Source: an uncultured Ruegeria sp.
GTDB lineage: Bacteria; Pseudomonadota; Alphaproteobacteria; Rhodobacterales; Rhodobacteraceae
DNA length: 64,000 nt
Assembly (NCBI RefSeq): GCF_947500045.1
Contig: NZ_CANMQQ010000001.1
Coordinates: 372,001 to 436,000 of the forward strand
Direction of reading: 5' to 3'
A model generated the notes under the pieces. That model was not told where the DNA came from. It ran no database searches and worked only from the letters and a program-made list of their open reading frames with translations. This document shows positions 44,296 through 53,049 of this stretch, piece after piece (the first letter of the stretch is position 1; every line of letters starts with the position of its first letter). A program made the position numbers and the translations under genes.

Positions 44296-45399
44296 TCAGT
44301 CCCGTAGCGCGATCAACAGATCCATCACGTTGGTACCCGTGGGACCCGTAATCAGCAGCGCACGCGCCTTGTCGAGGAAACTGCCGCTATCTGCATTATC
44401 CAAATAAGCCAGCGCGTCTTCTGACCAAGTTTCGCCGGTAACGATTGCTCCAGCTGCATCCGTCGGGCCGTCGGTGCCATCTGTTCCGCCAACGATCACG
44501 GTCAATCCAGGTTGCCCAGCAATCTCACGCGCCAATGCCAGGGCAAGCGCCTGATTGCGCCCGCCGCGCCCCGGTCTCTCAGGAAGCACAACCGTTGGTT
44601 CTCCACCGAAAACCATGGCACCGCTTGGCATGTCGCGCAGACGCCTTCCAATTTCCGAAGCGACGGTGAGATAATCATCATGCAACGCCTCTTCATTCGC
44701 GAGGACTTGGTACCCAGCCTGAATTGCCGCCGAAGCTGCAGCGCTGCGGGCGTGCGCGTTCGATGCGATTATTGAGGTACTGGCCGCGAACTTTGACGTT
44801 TCGGGCAGCGAACCGATACCGGATCCGATCACGCCCAGATCATCCCCGGGGACGTCCGAGATCGCCAATACACTTACGGCCCGTCCGGGAAACCGTGACA
44901 ATAAACCCCCGCCCTTGATCCGGGACAACTTGCGGCGCTCTGCATTCATTGCGCCGATATCAAGCCCGCTGCCGAGCAGCCTTTGATTGAGTATTGCAAG
45001 ATCATCCAATGTTTTGCCGAGCACCAGATCCTCAGCCAACGCGGAAGCCCCCCCCGAAACCATCAGCAAAAGCCTCCCATCGGGCTCCATATTCTCAACC
45101 GCTTCGCGCAACGCTTGCCCGCCCGCAAGACTGCGGGTGTCCGGGACGGGATGAGAGGCTTCGATGACCGCAACATGCGAAGGCAGCCCATCGCCATGGC
45201 CATCTTTGGTAACAACCAAGGTGGGCACGGTTTCGAAATGTTCGGCCGCCGCGCGGGCCATGGCACCCGCCGCCTTGCCGACGGCGAGTATCTGATCTGG
45301 CTGTTCAATCGTTTGGACGGCCTCCATCGTCGCGCTATAGCCATCGACCGCCGTGACGCCCTTGCGCCAAATCTCCTGAACGCGTTGAGACGCCCTCAT
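44296..45399 (-). CDS. Glycerate 2-kinase (MOFRL family, type II)
   Basis: 367 residues from [15 protein letters not shown] at the ATG at 45399, whose start overlaps the dtd stop (TGATG). DUF4147 N-terminal domain (VGKAAGAMARAAAEHF, SHPVPDTRSLAGG, SGGASALAEDL) and MOFRL C-terminal domain (GGTDGTDGPTDAAGA and ITGPTGTNVMDL). It phosphorylates glycerate to 2-phosphoglycerate, part of glyoxylate/serine/tartrate use. The bhc cluster elsewhere in the window also consumes glyoxylate, a possible metabolic link. A 267-base gap separates it from the importer operon. Confidence 0.92.
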   Translation of the reverse strand: MRASQRVQEIWRKGVTAVDGYSATMEAVQTIEQPDQILAVGKAAGAMARAAAEHFETVPTLVVTKDGHGDGLPSHVAVIEASHPVPDTRSLAGGQALREAVENMEPDGRLLLMVSGGASALAEDLVLGKTLDDLAILNQRLLGSGLDIGAMNAERRKLSRIKGGGLLSRFPGRAVSVLAISDVPGDDLGVIGSGIGSLPETSKFAASTSIIASNAHARSAAASAAIQAGYQVLANEEALHDDYLTVASEIGRRLRDMPSGAMVFGGEPTVVLPERPGRGGRNQALALALAREIAGQPGLTVIVGGTDGTDGPTDAAGAIVTGETWSEDALAYLDNADSGSFLDKARALLITGPTGTNVMDLLIALRD

Positions 45400-45836
45400 C
45401 AGCTTTCCATCCAAATTGTCACCGGCCCGTCATTAACCAGTTCAACCGCCATATCAGCGCCAAATGCACCAGTTTCGACAGGGATGCCCCGAGCCGCCAG
45501 TTTACGCACGAACGCAGTATAAAGCTGTTCGCCCTCTGCGGCAGGGGCCGCCCCAGAGAACCCAGGCCGATTGCCTCTCGATGTGTCGGCTGCCAAGGTG
45601 AATTGACTGACCACGAGTGCAGACCCCTGTATATCAAGGATCGAACGGTTCATCTTACCTGCGTCGTCCTTGAAGATGCGAAGCTTCGCGATTTTTGCCG
45701 CCAACTGGTCAACCTGCGCCTCATCATCGCCCTGCATTGCGCAGACCAGGATCATCAAACCCGGACCTGATTCGCCGATCACTGACCCATCAACAGTGAC
45801 CGAGGCACTTGAAATTCTCTGAAGCAATGCGCGCAT
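45399..45836 (-). CDS. dtd: D-aminoacyl-tRNA deacylase
   Basis: 145 residues, the normal length. [17 protein letters not shown] opens like DTD proteins; the active-site SQFTL loop ([10 protein letters not shown]) and the GPVTIWMES end (NDGPVT cross-subunit Gly-Pro motif) are intact. Cuts D-amino acids from mischarged tRNA as a homodimer. Coupled by TGATG to the glycerate kinase. Confidence 0.96.
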   Translation of the reverse strand: MRALLQRISSASVTVDGSVIGESGPGLMILVCAMQGDDEAQVDQLAAKIAKLRIFKDDAGKMNRSILDIQGSALVVSQFTLAADTSRGNRPGFSGAAPAAEGEQLYTAFVRKLAARGIPVETGAFGADMAVELVNDGPVTIWMES

Positions 45837-45858
45837 CTACAAGTCCTGTTTTTGGTGT

Positions 45859-46527
45859 CTATTCACGCCAGTCGACGATTTCAGCTAACGCGGCGCGTTC
45901 CGTTCTGAAAGAATTGGCCGGGTGATCTTTATCTGCGTACCCAAATGAGATCGCGCATAAAATCAATCGATCTTCTGGAATCTCGAAATACCGGTGCAGA
46001 AATGGGCCAAAGGCCGCCACCGCTGCCTGCGGGATACTAGCCACGCCCAAAGCTTGCGCCGCCAATGAAAATGCGGTCACGAACCCACCGCAATCCATGG
46101 CACCATAGGGGCCTAATTCAGCCGGGCTCGACAAAATGGCGCAGTGCGGCGCTCCGAACAGGGCGTAATTCTCTGTCATTTGCTGCGCCGAGGCGACGCG
46201 GTCACCTTTTTTGATGCCGATCGCGTTGTATAACGCCCAGCCACAGGCGCGACGACGATCCTGATAGACGCCGGAGTAACCAGTTGGAAAGGGCAGGTCA
46301 GGGGCCAGAGCTGCATGTGATGCTTCGCGCTGCAGTGCTTCTCGAAAGCGATCTGTTTCAGCGCCGCTGGTGATCGCAAGTTGCCAGGGTTGCGCGTTGC
46401 ACCAGCTTGGAACGCGCGTTGCGCTCTCGACGATCCGCTCGATCTGCGCGCGGGGAACTGGGTCGGAACTAAAGGCCCGGCAGGAATGGCGCCCAGTCAA
46501 CAGTTCGGTCAGAGCGTTTAAGTGCAA
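45859..46527 (-). CDS. Nitroreductase family protein
   Basis: 222 residues, start chosen at TTG (46527) because AAGGGAG lies 8 bases upstream; no ATG is placed as well. N-terminus LTGRHSCRAFSSDPVPRAQIERIVESATRVPSWCNAQPWQLAITSG is the FMN-binding signature; DCGGFVTAFSLAAQALG and LCAISFGYAD complete the fold. Homodimeric FMN/NADPH oxidoreductase. Substrate unknown. It lies 22 bases before dtd, probably the same transcript. Confidence 0.86.
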   Translation of the reverse strand: MHLNALTELLTGRHSCRAFSSDPVPRAQIERIVESATRVPSWCNAQPWQLAITSGAETDRFREALQREASHAALAPDLPFPTGYSGVYQDRRRACGWALYNAIGIKKGDRVASAQQMTENYALFGAPHCAILSSPAELGPYGAMDCGGFVTAFSLAAQALGVASIPQAAVAAFGPFLHRYFEIPEDRLILCAISFGYADKDHPANSFRTERAALAEIVDWRE

Positions 46528-46593
46528 CTCAATAACTCCCTTTGCACACAGCAGGTCCCCAGCCGCACACCGTCCATCCAAGGATATCCAGTG

Positions 46594-47685
46594 CTATTGC
46601 TGTCCGGTTGCAAGCAGGTATCCGACGCCGGCTGCAACAAGAAGACCTATTACCACAGCGATTGTGACTTTGATCGCTGACCAGGGTCGCTCACCCTGAA
46701 CACGACCGGTTCGGCCATTGATCACAAAGCGGTAAGTTTTGCCGCGATATTTGTAGGCAGCCATCCAAACCGGCAGCAGGATATGCTTGAATGTAATGTC
46801 GCGCACTTCTGTGTCGACGGCGTGAATGCGTTGCCGATCACCGCCGATGTCAAATCGTACATCCCGCTCGATCACGCGCGCCATATGCGCGCGTGCCTCC
46901 TGATATCCCTCCTGCAGTTCGACCGTGTAGGCTTCGGCGCGGAAACCAGCCAGATACTCTGGCTGATACGGCTCAAGCGCAGGCAGGTCCCAGGGTTCCA
47001 ACGCGTCCGTATAGGATTTGGGCAGCGATTGAGATGCCAACACCAGCACGTCATCAAAGAACCGGGCAACGCGACCGGATTTTGGTGTCCAGCGTACTTT
47101 GGGAACTTGCTGCTGTACCCGCTTTCCGTCGCGCATGACGGTGCGGGTTTCGTGATAGACCACTCCCCGCTCCCCCCGATAACTCGATTTGGTATCGGCG
47201 TCGAAGGTCCAGTACGGCACATAGATGCCCTGCATTTTGCGTCCTTTGCGGGCATATTCCTTTAGCCCGTTGGGTGCAAACCAAAGCCGACCCAACCAAT
47301 CAGCCATCGCTTTGTGCGCGTTCCGCTCATCCAGCGCGAAAGGTAGAACGCCGCGCGGTTTGATATGGCGGTTTACGCCAGTATCAGTCACCACCGGAGT
47401 AGCGCAGAACGGGCACTCGGCGGCGTGGGTGTTTGGATCGAACTCGACCTGTGCCGCACAGTTGGGACAGGTGAGGACACGAGTCTCTTCGATTTCGCTG
47501 TCGGGGAGGCGATCCGCCATGGCTGCGTCGAAATCCAGTTCACGCAAACTGGCACCACCCCACGGGCCCGCGCCGATGGCTTCTGAATGACCGCAATGAT
47601 CGCAGGTCAACGTGCTATCGCCCGGATTGAACCGATAATCGGCCCCGCATTGCTCGCAGGGAAAGCGGTGTTCGTCTTTCGCCAT
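46594..47685 (-). CDS. TFIIB-type zinc-ribbon membrane protein (YdjG-like)
   Basis: 363 residues from MAKDEHRFPCEQCGA at 47685, with AGGA 7 bases upstream. Two zinc ribbons: C10, C13, C28, C31 and C73, C76, C91, C94. A large middle domain follows (RHIKPRGVLPFALD, KMQGIYVPYWTFDADT), with a single C-terminal membrane helix (about 337-357) before the end. Often misannotated as a PriA-like helicase; there is no helicase motif. Similar proteins sit beside SPFH genes, as here (next gene 35 bases away), resembling B. subtilis ydjG with ydjI. Likely a membrane anchor of the complex. Confidence 0.8.
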   Translation of the reverse strand: MAKDEHRFPCEQCGADYRFNPGDSTLTCDHCGHSEAIGAGPWGGASLRELDFDAAMADRLPDSEIEETRVLTCPNCAAQVEFDPNTHAAECPFCATPVVTDTGVNRHIKPRGVLPFALDERNAHKAMADWLGRLWFAPNGLKEYARKGRKMQGIYVPYWTFDADTKSSYRGERGVVYHETRTVMRDGKRVQQQVPKVRWTPKSGRVARFFDDVLVLASQSLPKSYTDALEPWDLPALEPYQPEYLAGFRAEAYTVELQEGYQEARAHMARVIERDVRFDIGGDRQRIHAVDTEVRDITFKHILLPVWMAAYKYRGKTYRFVINGRTGRVQGERPWSAIKVTIAVVIGLLVAAGVGYLLATGQQ

Positions 47686-47720
47686 TACACGATCCTGATC
47701 ATTGGTTGCTGCCGGCCAGT

Positions 47721-48869
47721 TCACGCACCGGGCGGCGGCGGTGGCAGGATCGTGAACAGCTGCGCCAGTTCCTGAACGTCGCCTGCTTTTTTCCAGCCGT
47801 CCTGACCGGCAGTCCAGACATGCGTATCGCGCGTAATCTCACCTTCAACCGCCATTCGACCCATCTTGGCTTTGGAAAACGGCCCACTGGTCTGGCCATC
47901 CACTGCAATGTGCCACACGTGCTCAACAGGTGGGGGAGGCGGAGGTGCAGTATGCGCTGATGGTTGCGGGGCAGCGGGCGCGGAACCGCCCCAGGGGCCG
48001 CTTGGCTGACCCGCTGCCATGTTTGACATCTGCTGCGCCATCGCCATTCCCATTCCCATACCAAGACCGGCACCCATGCCGCCGCCCTGACCGGGATTGT
48101 TGGCCGCCGCCGTCATCGCCTCGGCGGCTGAATACTGCGTGAACTTGCCCAGATCACCCGCCAACCCCATCGACGTGCGCTTGTCCAGAGCTGCTTCGAC
48201 TGCAGGCGGCAGCGAGATGTTTTCGATATAGAATTCGGGCATAGTCAAGCCATACCCATCCAGCACAGGTGAAACCTCGGCTGCGATCAGCTTGCCCAGA
48301 TCAGCGGTGTTAGCCGCCATATCCAGGACCGGAATGCCAGACCCTGCGATGACGCGGCTGAATTCCTGCACGATGATGTTGCGGATCTGAAAGCTGATCT
48401 CGTCCATGGTGAATTCACCGTCGGTGCCGACGATCTCGACCAAGAACTTGGCAGCATCTTTGACCCGAACAGTATAGGTGCCGAAAGCTCGGATGCGTGT
48501 CGGTCCAAACTCGGGGTCGCGCAGCATGATCGGGTTCTTGGTGCCCCATTTCAGGTTGTTGAACCGGGTCGTGTTGACGAAATAGATCTCGGACTTGAAC
48601 GGCGACTGAAAGCCATGGTCCCAATGCTGCAAGGTCGTCATGATCGGCATGTTGTTGGTCTCAAGCATGTAGAGACCAGGCGTGAACACATCTGCCAGCT
48701 GACCCTCATGCACGAACACTGCAGCCTGACCTTCACGGACGGTCAGCTTGGCGCCGTACTTGATCTCATGCCCTTCGCGTTCAAATCGCCAGACCATGGT
48801 ATCGCGGGTGTCATCGACCCAGTGGATGACGTCGATGAACTCGCCCGTCAGAAAATCAAAAATTCCCAT
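47721..48869 (-). CDS. SPFH/virion-core-type protein with C-terminal GYF domain (YdjI-like)
   Basis: 382 residues. N-terminal SPFH-like region (about 20-240): VVWRFEREGHEIKYGAKLTVREGQAAVFVHEGQLADVFTPG, then ETNNMPIMTTLQHWDHGFQSPFKSEIYF. A Gly/Met-rich and Pro-rich linker (about 265-312) leads to a GYF_2 domain (WHIAVDGQTSGPFSKAKMGRM...WTAGQDGWKKAGDVQEL; about 315-370), which binds proline-rich partners. No membrane helix, so a cytosolic scaffold recruited to the membrane. Followed by the zinc-ribbon partner. Confidence 0.87.
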   Translation of the reverse strand: MGIFDFLTGEFIDVIHWVDDTRDTMVWRFEREGHEIKYGAKLTVREGQAAVFVHEGQLADVFTPGLYMLETNNMPIMTTLQHWDHGFQSPFKSEIYFVNTTRFNNLKWGTKNPIMLRDPEFGPTRIRAFGTYTVRVKDAAKFLVEIVGTDGEFTMDEISFQIRNIIVQEFSRVIAGSGIPVLDMAANTADLGKLIAAEVSPVLDGYGLTMPEFYIENISLPPAVEAALDKRTSMGLAGDLGKFTQYSAAEAMTAAANNPGQGGGMGAGLGMGMGMAMAQQMSNMAAGQPSGPWGGSAPAAPQPSAHTAPPPPPPVEHVWHIAVDGQTSGPFSKAKMGRMAVEGEITRDTHVWTAGQDGWKKAGDVQELAQLFTILPPPPPGA

Positions 48870-48891
48870 TGGATTTCTCCTGTCTTGGGGG

Positions 48892-49848
48892 TCAGAGCGA
48901 CTGCCCCATCAATTCGCGTGCAATGATACGGACCACCGGGCGCGCCTCGTCAGCGGTCATCCCCGCTTTCAGGCGCGGGTCGTACAAAATGGTCAGCAGT
49001 TTCTCGTCATGGCTTGTCAGCAAGGCAAACTCGTCGTCGTCATTAAAGATTGATGGCCGGGCCGAGGGGCTATCGTTCGGCAATCCCAGCCCTTGCGCAA
49101 TCTCTTCATGAACGCAACTGAGCCGCGCCAGATCGGGATGCTCGGACCGGATCAGGGCGACTGCGCTGGTATAGGTTTGCGGCGATCCGCCTGAGGCAGA
49201 GGCGAAGACGAAGCAATAAAATGATTTCGGCAGCTTATCGAAAAGATCAAGCTGGGCCTGCCCGATGCCGGGGAGCAGTTGCCTGAGCCGTGTCTGAACA
49301 TATTCGGTATCGTCTTCGCCTGCGACAAAGACGTGAAAATTGGCGTTGCGGCCCACGGTCGATACAGGGTGACCGGTCAAACGGGTCAAGCGCTTGGCAT
49401 AGGCATCGATCTGGGCGGCATCCAGTTTCCGAACTTCAGGTGCGACCGAGGGGCCAAATTCCGGCTTTATACGAACCGCACCTGACCAACGGCTAAGCTG
49501 CGAGTTCGCGCGGCGCGCACCGGTCGAGATACCTTGCCCGGGGTATTCAGAAAAAAACGCGATCGTTTCGAAATTGCGCGCAAGGTCATCCGCGTCATAT
49601 GGCGTGTCCGGGCCGCCCCCATCCGTGCGAAGCAAGCCGCGGGTCAGCAGATTGTTCTGCACCCTCTCGTAATACCGCGCCAAATCCAGGCTTGCAGCAG
49701 AGGGTGCGACGTAGGCGTTGCTTGGCCCTTGCGGCTGCGCTGGGCGGGGCTCGGGCACGGCGGAGGTGGTTAGAACCTCTTCACAGCTGGCCAGAACCAG
49801 AAGCGACAGGCCAAGCACCATAGTATTGATTTTGAAGAACGGCGGCAC
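48892..49848 (-). CDS. DUF2927 lipoprotein, possible metalloprotease
   Basis: 318 residues. The GTG start at 49848 gives MPPFFKINTMVLGLSLLVLASC with a positive n-region and lipobox cysteine at 22; the later ATG would remove the lysine. DUF2927 core: HVFVAGEDDTEYVQTRLRQLL, YCFVFASASGG and SCVHEEIAQGLGLPNDSP followed by SIFNDDDEFALLTSHDEKLL. The HEEIAQGLGLPND segment resembles a zinc-protease helix. Periplasmic and membrane-anchored. It is placed between TelA and the SPFH protein (22-base gap on the left), a plausible periplasmic arm of the system. Confidence 0.82.
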   Translation of the reverse strand: MPPFFKINTMVLGLSLLVLASCEEVLTTSAVPEPRPAQPQGPSNAYVAPSAASLDLARYYERVQNNLLTRGLLRTDGGGPDTPYDADDLARNFETIAFFSEYPGQGISTGARRANSQLSRWSGAVRIKPEFGPSVAPEVRKLDAAQIDAYAKRLTRLTGHPVSTVGRNANFHVFVAGEDDTEYVQTRLRQLLPGIGQAQLDLFDKLPKSFYCFVFASASGGSPQTYTSAVALIRSEHPDLARLSCVHEEIAQGLGLPNDSPSARPSIFNDDDEFALLTSHDEKLLTILYDPRLKAGMTADEARPVVRIIARELMGQSL

Positions 49849-49862
49849 GCGCGTTGTTCCCT

Positions 49863-51053
49863 TTACCCGGGAACGGCCGTTCCGGCATTTTCACCGATCC
49901 CGTCCTGTCGCGCCTTGGCCGAGGCGAGTGTGTCGCGCAGTTCAGTTTCCATTTTCTTCAGCTCTTCCTCGGCAGCGGCGCGTTTGGCTTTACCCTCATC
50001 AGCAATCGCAAGGCTTTCGTTGATCGTGCCGATCAGGTCAGCATTGGCCTGCTTGACGGCCTCGATGTCGAAGACACCACGTTCCATTTCTTCGCGGATC
50101 ATCTTGTTGGATTCGCGCAGGTTCGCGGCGTTCGAGGTCAGCAATTCATTGGTCAGATCATTGGCGTCACGCACGGCGGCTGCAGCCTCGGCGCTACGCT
50201 GGATGGTGACGGCCTGTGCCAGCTGCGTTTCCCAAAGCGGCACGGTGTTGACCAGTGTCGAGTTGATTTTGGTCACCAGCGACTTGTCGTTTTCTTGCAC
50301 CAACCTGATTGAGGGCAGCGATTGCATCGTCACCTGACGCGTCAGTTTCAGGTCGTGTATACGGCGCTCCAGATCGTCCCTTGCAGCACGGAGATCGCGT
50401 AGTTCCTGCGCTTTCATCACTTGCTGGTCTTCTGGTGCGGCCTGAACTGCGGCCTCTTTTTCAGGAATATCGTGGCTGTCCAGTTCGGTCAGCTTTTCCT
50501 CACCTGCTGCGATGTAAAGTGCCAGTTCGTCGTAGAACTCCAGCGTCTTTTCGTACAGAAGATCGAGCGATTTGATGTCTTTCAGCAGCGTATGCTCGTG
50601 CCCCAGCAAGTCGTCAGTAATACGGTCGATCTGGCTTTGTACGTTCTCAAACTGGGCCGTGAACTTGGCAAATGGGGCGGCGCGGCCCAGCAGTTTTTCC
50701 CACCAGCTACGTTCGCGCCGGACGTCCAGTTCGCTGACCGAGAAGCCCCGGATCGTTGTCACGATATTGCGCAGGCTGTCACCCGCAGGACCCACGTCTT
50801 TATTGCGGACATCGGCCAGCATGGCCTGGCTGATTTCCTGCAGCTCCGCCTGTGCGGACGATCCGAAGGATACGATCGAATTGGTATCGTCCATATCGAT
50901 TTCGCCCATCCGCTTGCGGATTTCGGCACCAACCGGTTCGTCAGCGTCTTCCAAGGGCACAATATCGGCCTGCGGTTCCGGCAAGGCCACGGCGGTGACT
51001 TCCTGTATCAGCGTTTCGGCCTCGACCGCTTTGTTCTTGATCTCTTCGGACAT
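49863..51053 (-). CDS. TelA-family (toxic anion resistance) protein
   Basis: 396 residues, all helical and charged. TelA/KlaA pattern: GRAAPFAKFTAQFENVQSQIDRITDDLLGHEHTLLKDIKSLDLLYEKTLEFYDELALYIAAGEEKL, then RQVTMQSLPSIRLVQENDKSLVTKINSTLVNTVPLWETQLAQAV. Strong coiled coils and no membrane helix. Originally linked to tellurite resistance; later linked to envelope stress (YaaN in B. subtilis). It follows XpaC by 29 bases, the same pairing as in B. subtilis xpaC-yaaN. Confidence 0.9.
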   Translation of the reverse strand: MSEEIKNKAVEAETLIQEVTAVALPEPQADIVPLEDADEPVGAEIRKRMGEIDMDDTNSIVSFGSSAQAELQEISQAMLADVRNKDVGPAGDSLRNIVTTIRGFSVSELDVRRERSWWEKLLGRAAPFAKFTAQFENVQSQIDRITDDLLGHEHTLLKDIKSLDLLYEKTLEFYDELALYIAAGEEKLTELDSHDIPEKEAAVQAAPEDQQVMKAQELRDLRAARDDLERRIHDLKLTRQVTMQSLPSIRLVQENDKSLVTKINSTLVNTVPLWETQLAQAVTIQRSAEAAAAVRDANDLTNELLTSNAANLRESNKMIREEMERGVFDIEAVKQANADLIGTINESLAIADEGKAKRAAAEEELKKMETELRDTLASAKARQDGIGENAGTAVPG

Positions 51054-51082
51054 GGGGTAATCCTCGCTTACGTAAAAACCGG

Positions 51083-51997
51083 TCAGTCCAACCGGACGCC
51101 TTCGCGCTGCAACCGGTCGCGCAGCACATCAATTTCGACCGTCAAATCACTGCGGTCATCCAATAGCATTTTTCGCGTGCGTGCCGCGAAATTCTGTTCC
51201 AGATCGTCCAAAAGCGCCGAATAGTCCGTTAGCGCCTGAGCATCACGGGTGCGGGCATAAACGTCCGAGAATTTCACCGTCGCATCACGGGCGCCCTGCA
51301 AATAAACCGTCAGATACTTCCGGGCACCGGCCAGATCGCGGGGGTCTTCTTCGACCGTGCGAAACAGATCGCGGGCTGTGTCCTGAAAACGTTCGACCCG
51401 TGCTTCGATCTGACGGTCGCCCGCACGTTTGATGGCGTCAGTCATCTGGGCCAAATGGGTTTCGGCATCCTCAACCACGCGCGCGACGCGGTCCTGTTGA
51501 AAAGTATCGACCCCCTCCATGCCCTTATCCTTCATCGGGTCGAGGCCGAACGAGACCGAGTGCAAAACCATCGCAGCAACGCCAAATAGTATCGGAGCCA
51601 GCAGGCTGACGTGTAATGCCGTATCTGCACCCAGAAATTCGGTCCGGTAAGAGGCAAGGGCGACGCCCAACCCCGTAAGAGCACTGGAAAATATCTTGCG
51701 CGGAAAGGCGGGTCTGCGCGCAGTTCGGCGCGAATTATAGGCGGCTTCAGCCCGCAATCCTTCGCGCAACAGAAAGGCGGCGGCGGTCAGCAACCCTGCT
51801 GCGACCAACCCAATCGTCATGCCGATTGCACCATCGTTCAGGGACAAAAACACCAACGGAATCGCAGGAACAAACAACAGATTTGCGCGCGCGCCTGCCG
51901 GTTCGACGCGGGCTCCGTCGAACTGGCCGCGCGATGGCTGAGCCTGTTCGGAATCGTTGCCATCGGGGCTGAATTTGCCGCCATAGCGTTTGGCCAT
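51083..51997 (-). CDS. XpaC-family protein (5-bromo-4-chloroindolyl phosphate hydrolysis family)
   Basis: 304 residues. Two hydrophobic stretches about 40-78 (LLFVPAIPLVFLSLNDGAIGMTIGLVAAGLLTAAAFLL) and 105-145 form the membrane part; the C-terminal half (160-304) is a helical cytosolic domain (RVARVVEDAETHLAQMTDAIKRAGDRQIEARVERFQDTARDLFRTVEEDPRDLAGARKYLTVYL). Pairs with TelA. AAGGAA sits right before the ATG. Biochemical function unknown despite the family name. Confidence 0.83.
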   Translation of the reverse strand: MAKRYGGKFSPDGNDSEQAQPSRGQFDGARVEPAGARANLLFVPAIPLVFLSLNDGAIGMTIGLVAAGLLTAAAFLLREGLRAEAAYNSRRTARRPAFPRKIFSSALTGLGVALASYRTEFLGADTALHVSLLAPILFGVAAMVLHSVSFGLDPMKDKGMEGVDTFQQDRVARVVEDAETHLAQMTDAIKRAGDRQIEARVERFQDTARDLFRTVEEDPRDLAGARKYLTVYLQGARDATVKFSDVYARTRDAQALTDYSALLDDLEQNFAARTRKMLLDDRSDLTVEIDVLRDRLQREGVRLD

Positions 51998-52001
51998 TTC
52001 C

Positions 52002-52091
52002 TTAAAGCCCCCCCAAAAGGCCGGTACAGACGCCGAACAACAGCACTAGCAGCGCCGCATAGGCGAATTTTTGTACTCCGGACCCGGACAT
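52002..52091 (-). CDS. 29-residue single-helix membrane peptide
   Basis: ATG at 52091, stop at 52002, four bases before the xpaC start. Product MSGSGVQKFAYAALLVLLFG, then VCTGLLGGL: a short polar start, one hydrophobic helix, and a glycine-rich end. Its stop also supplies the ribosome site of xpaC (TAAGGAAATG), which argues for coupling. No other frame explains the segment. Real but unproven; a small membrane partner or leader peptide of the XpaC/TelA module. Confidence 0.5.
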   Translation of the reverse strand: MSGSGVQKFAYAALLVLLFGVCTGLLGGL

Positions 52092-52172
52092 AGTGCCCCC
52101 TATCTGTGGCTATCACAGAAAATTTAGGCGATGCGAGGGCTTGGCGCTAGGGGGAAGGTTTATTAACCCGCG

Positions 52173-52988
52173 TCACTTGCGAGGTTTCTTGCCGATTGCC
52201 GGTCTTTTACGCTGTGGTCGGGCAGGGCGCTTGGCCGGTACTTTTTCACCATCATCAGCGTCAAGCCCCAGCTGGTCACGCATCACCCGGCGGCGGATTT
52301 CCTCAACCGCGCCCGGTTTCAGATCGCCCAGCTGGAACGGGCCGTATGAGACCCGTAATAGCCGGTTCACCGCATAGCCAATATCTTCGATTGCGCGGCG
52401 AATCTCGCGATTCTTGCCTTCGCGCAATCCGATGGTCAGCCAGGCATTGGCACCTTGCTGACGATCCAGTGAGACGGTCATCGGTAGAAACCGCTCTCCG
52501 TCAATCACCAATCCTTTGCGGAGTGGCTCAAAATCCGTGTCTTTGGGCCGCCCATTTACCCGCACCCTGTATTTGCGCAACCACCCGGTCGAAGGCAGTT
52601 CAAGTTTGCGCTTGATGCCGCCATCATTGGTCAGCAGCAGCAACCCTTCAGAATTCAGGTCAAGCCGTCCGACACTCATGACCCGAGGCATGTCTTCGGG
52701 CAGTTCGTCAAAGATTGTCTTGCGGCCTTTTTCGTCGCGGGTCGTGGTCACCAGACCCGATGGCTTATGATACAGCCACAGGCGGGAAGGTTCCGGCTCG
52801 GACACCGGTTTGCCGTCGACGGTGATCTTGTCCTTTGCGGTCACGTTCAATGCCGGGCTGCTGATCGCCTTGCCATTCACACTTACACGACCGGCTTCGA
52901 TCATACGTTCAGCTTCACGGCGCGAGGCGACACCGGCGCGGGCCAGCACTTTGGCGATCCGGTCGCCGGGAGGAGGGGTATTGGTCAT
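52173..52988 (-). CDS. rluB: 23S rRNA pseudouridine synthase B family protein
   Basis: 271 residues from MTNTPPPGDRIAKVL at 52988; the frame is open upstream but antisense to tadA. N-terminal S4 domain RIAKVLARAGVASRREAERMIEAGRVSVNGK, then catalytic aspartate in GRLDLNSEGLLLLTNDG, and the RluB/RluF-type GKNREIRRAIEDIGY near the end. The basic tail (PAKRPARPQRKRPAIGKKPRK) is probably for RNA binding. It makes a pseudouridine in 23S rRNA helix 80. Divergent from tadA. Confidence 0.93.
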   Translation of the reverse strand: MTNTPPPGDRIAKVLARAGVASRREAERMIEAGRVSVNGKAISSPALNVTAKDKITVDGKPVSEPEPSRLWLYHKPSGLVTTTRDEKGRKTIFDELPEDMPRVMSVGRLDLNSEGLLLLTNDGGIKRKLELPSTGWLRKYRVRVNGRPKDTDFEPLRKGLVIDGERFLPMTVSLDRQQGANAWLTIGLREGKNREIRRAIEDIGYAVNRLLRVSYGPFQLGDLKPGAVEEIRRRVMRDQLGLDADDGEKVPAKRPARPQRKRPAIGKKPRK

Positions 52989-53049
52989 CCCCCGGCCATA
53001 GCCTATCCCGGCGACTTGCGAAAGGCAGGTTTCTAGGGCAGTCTGAGGG

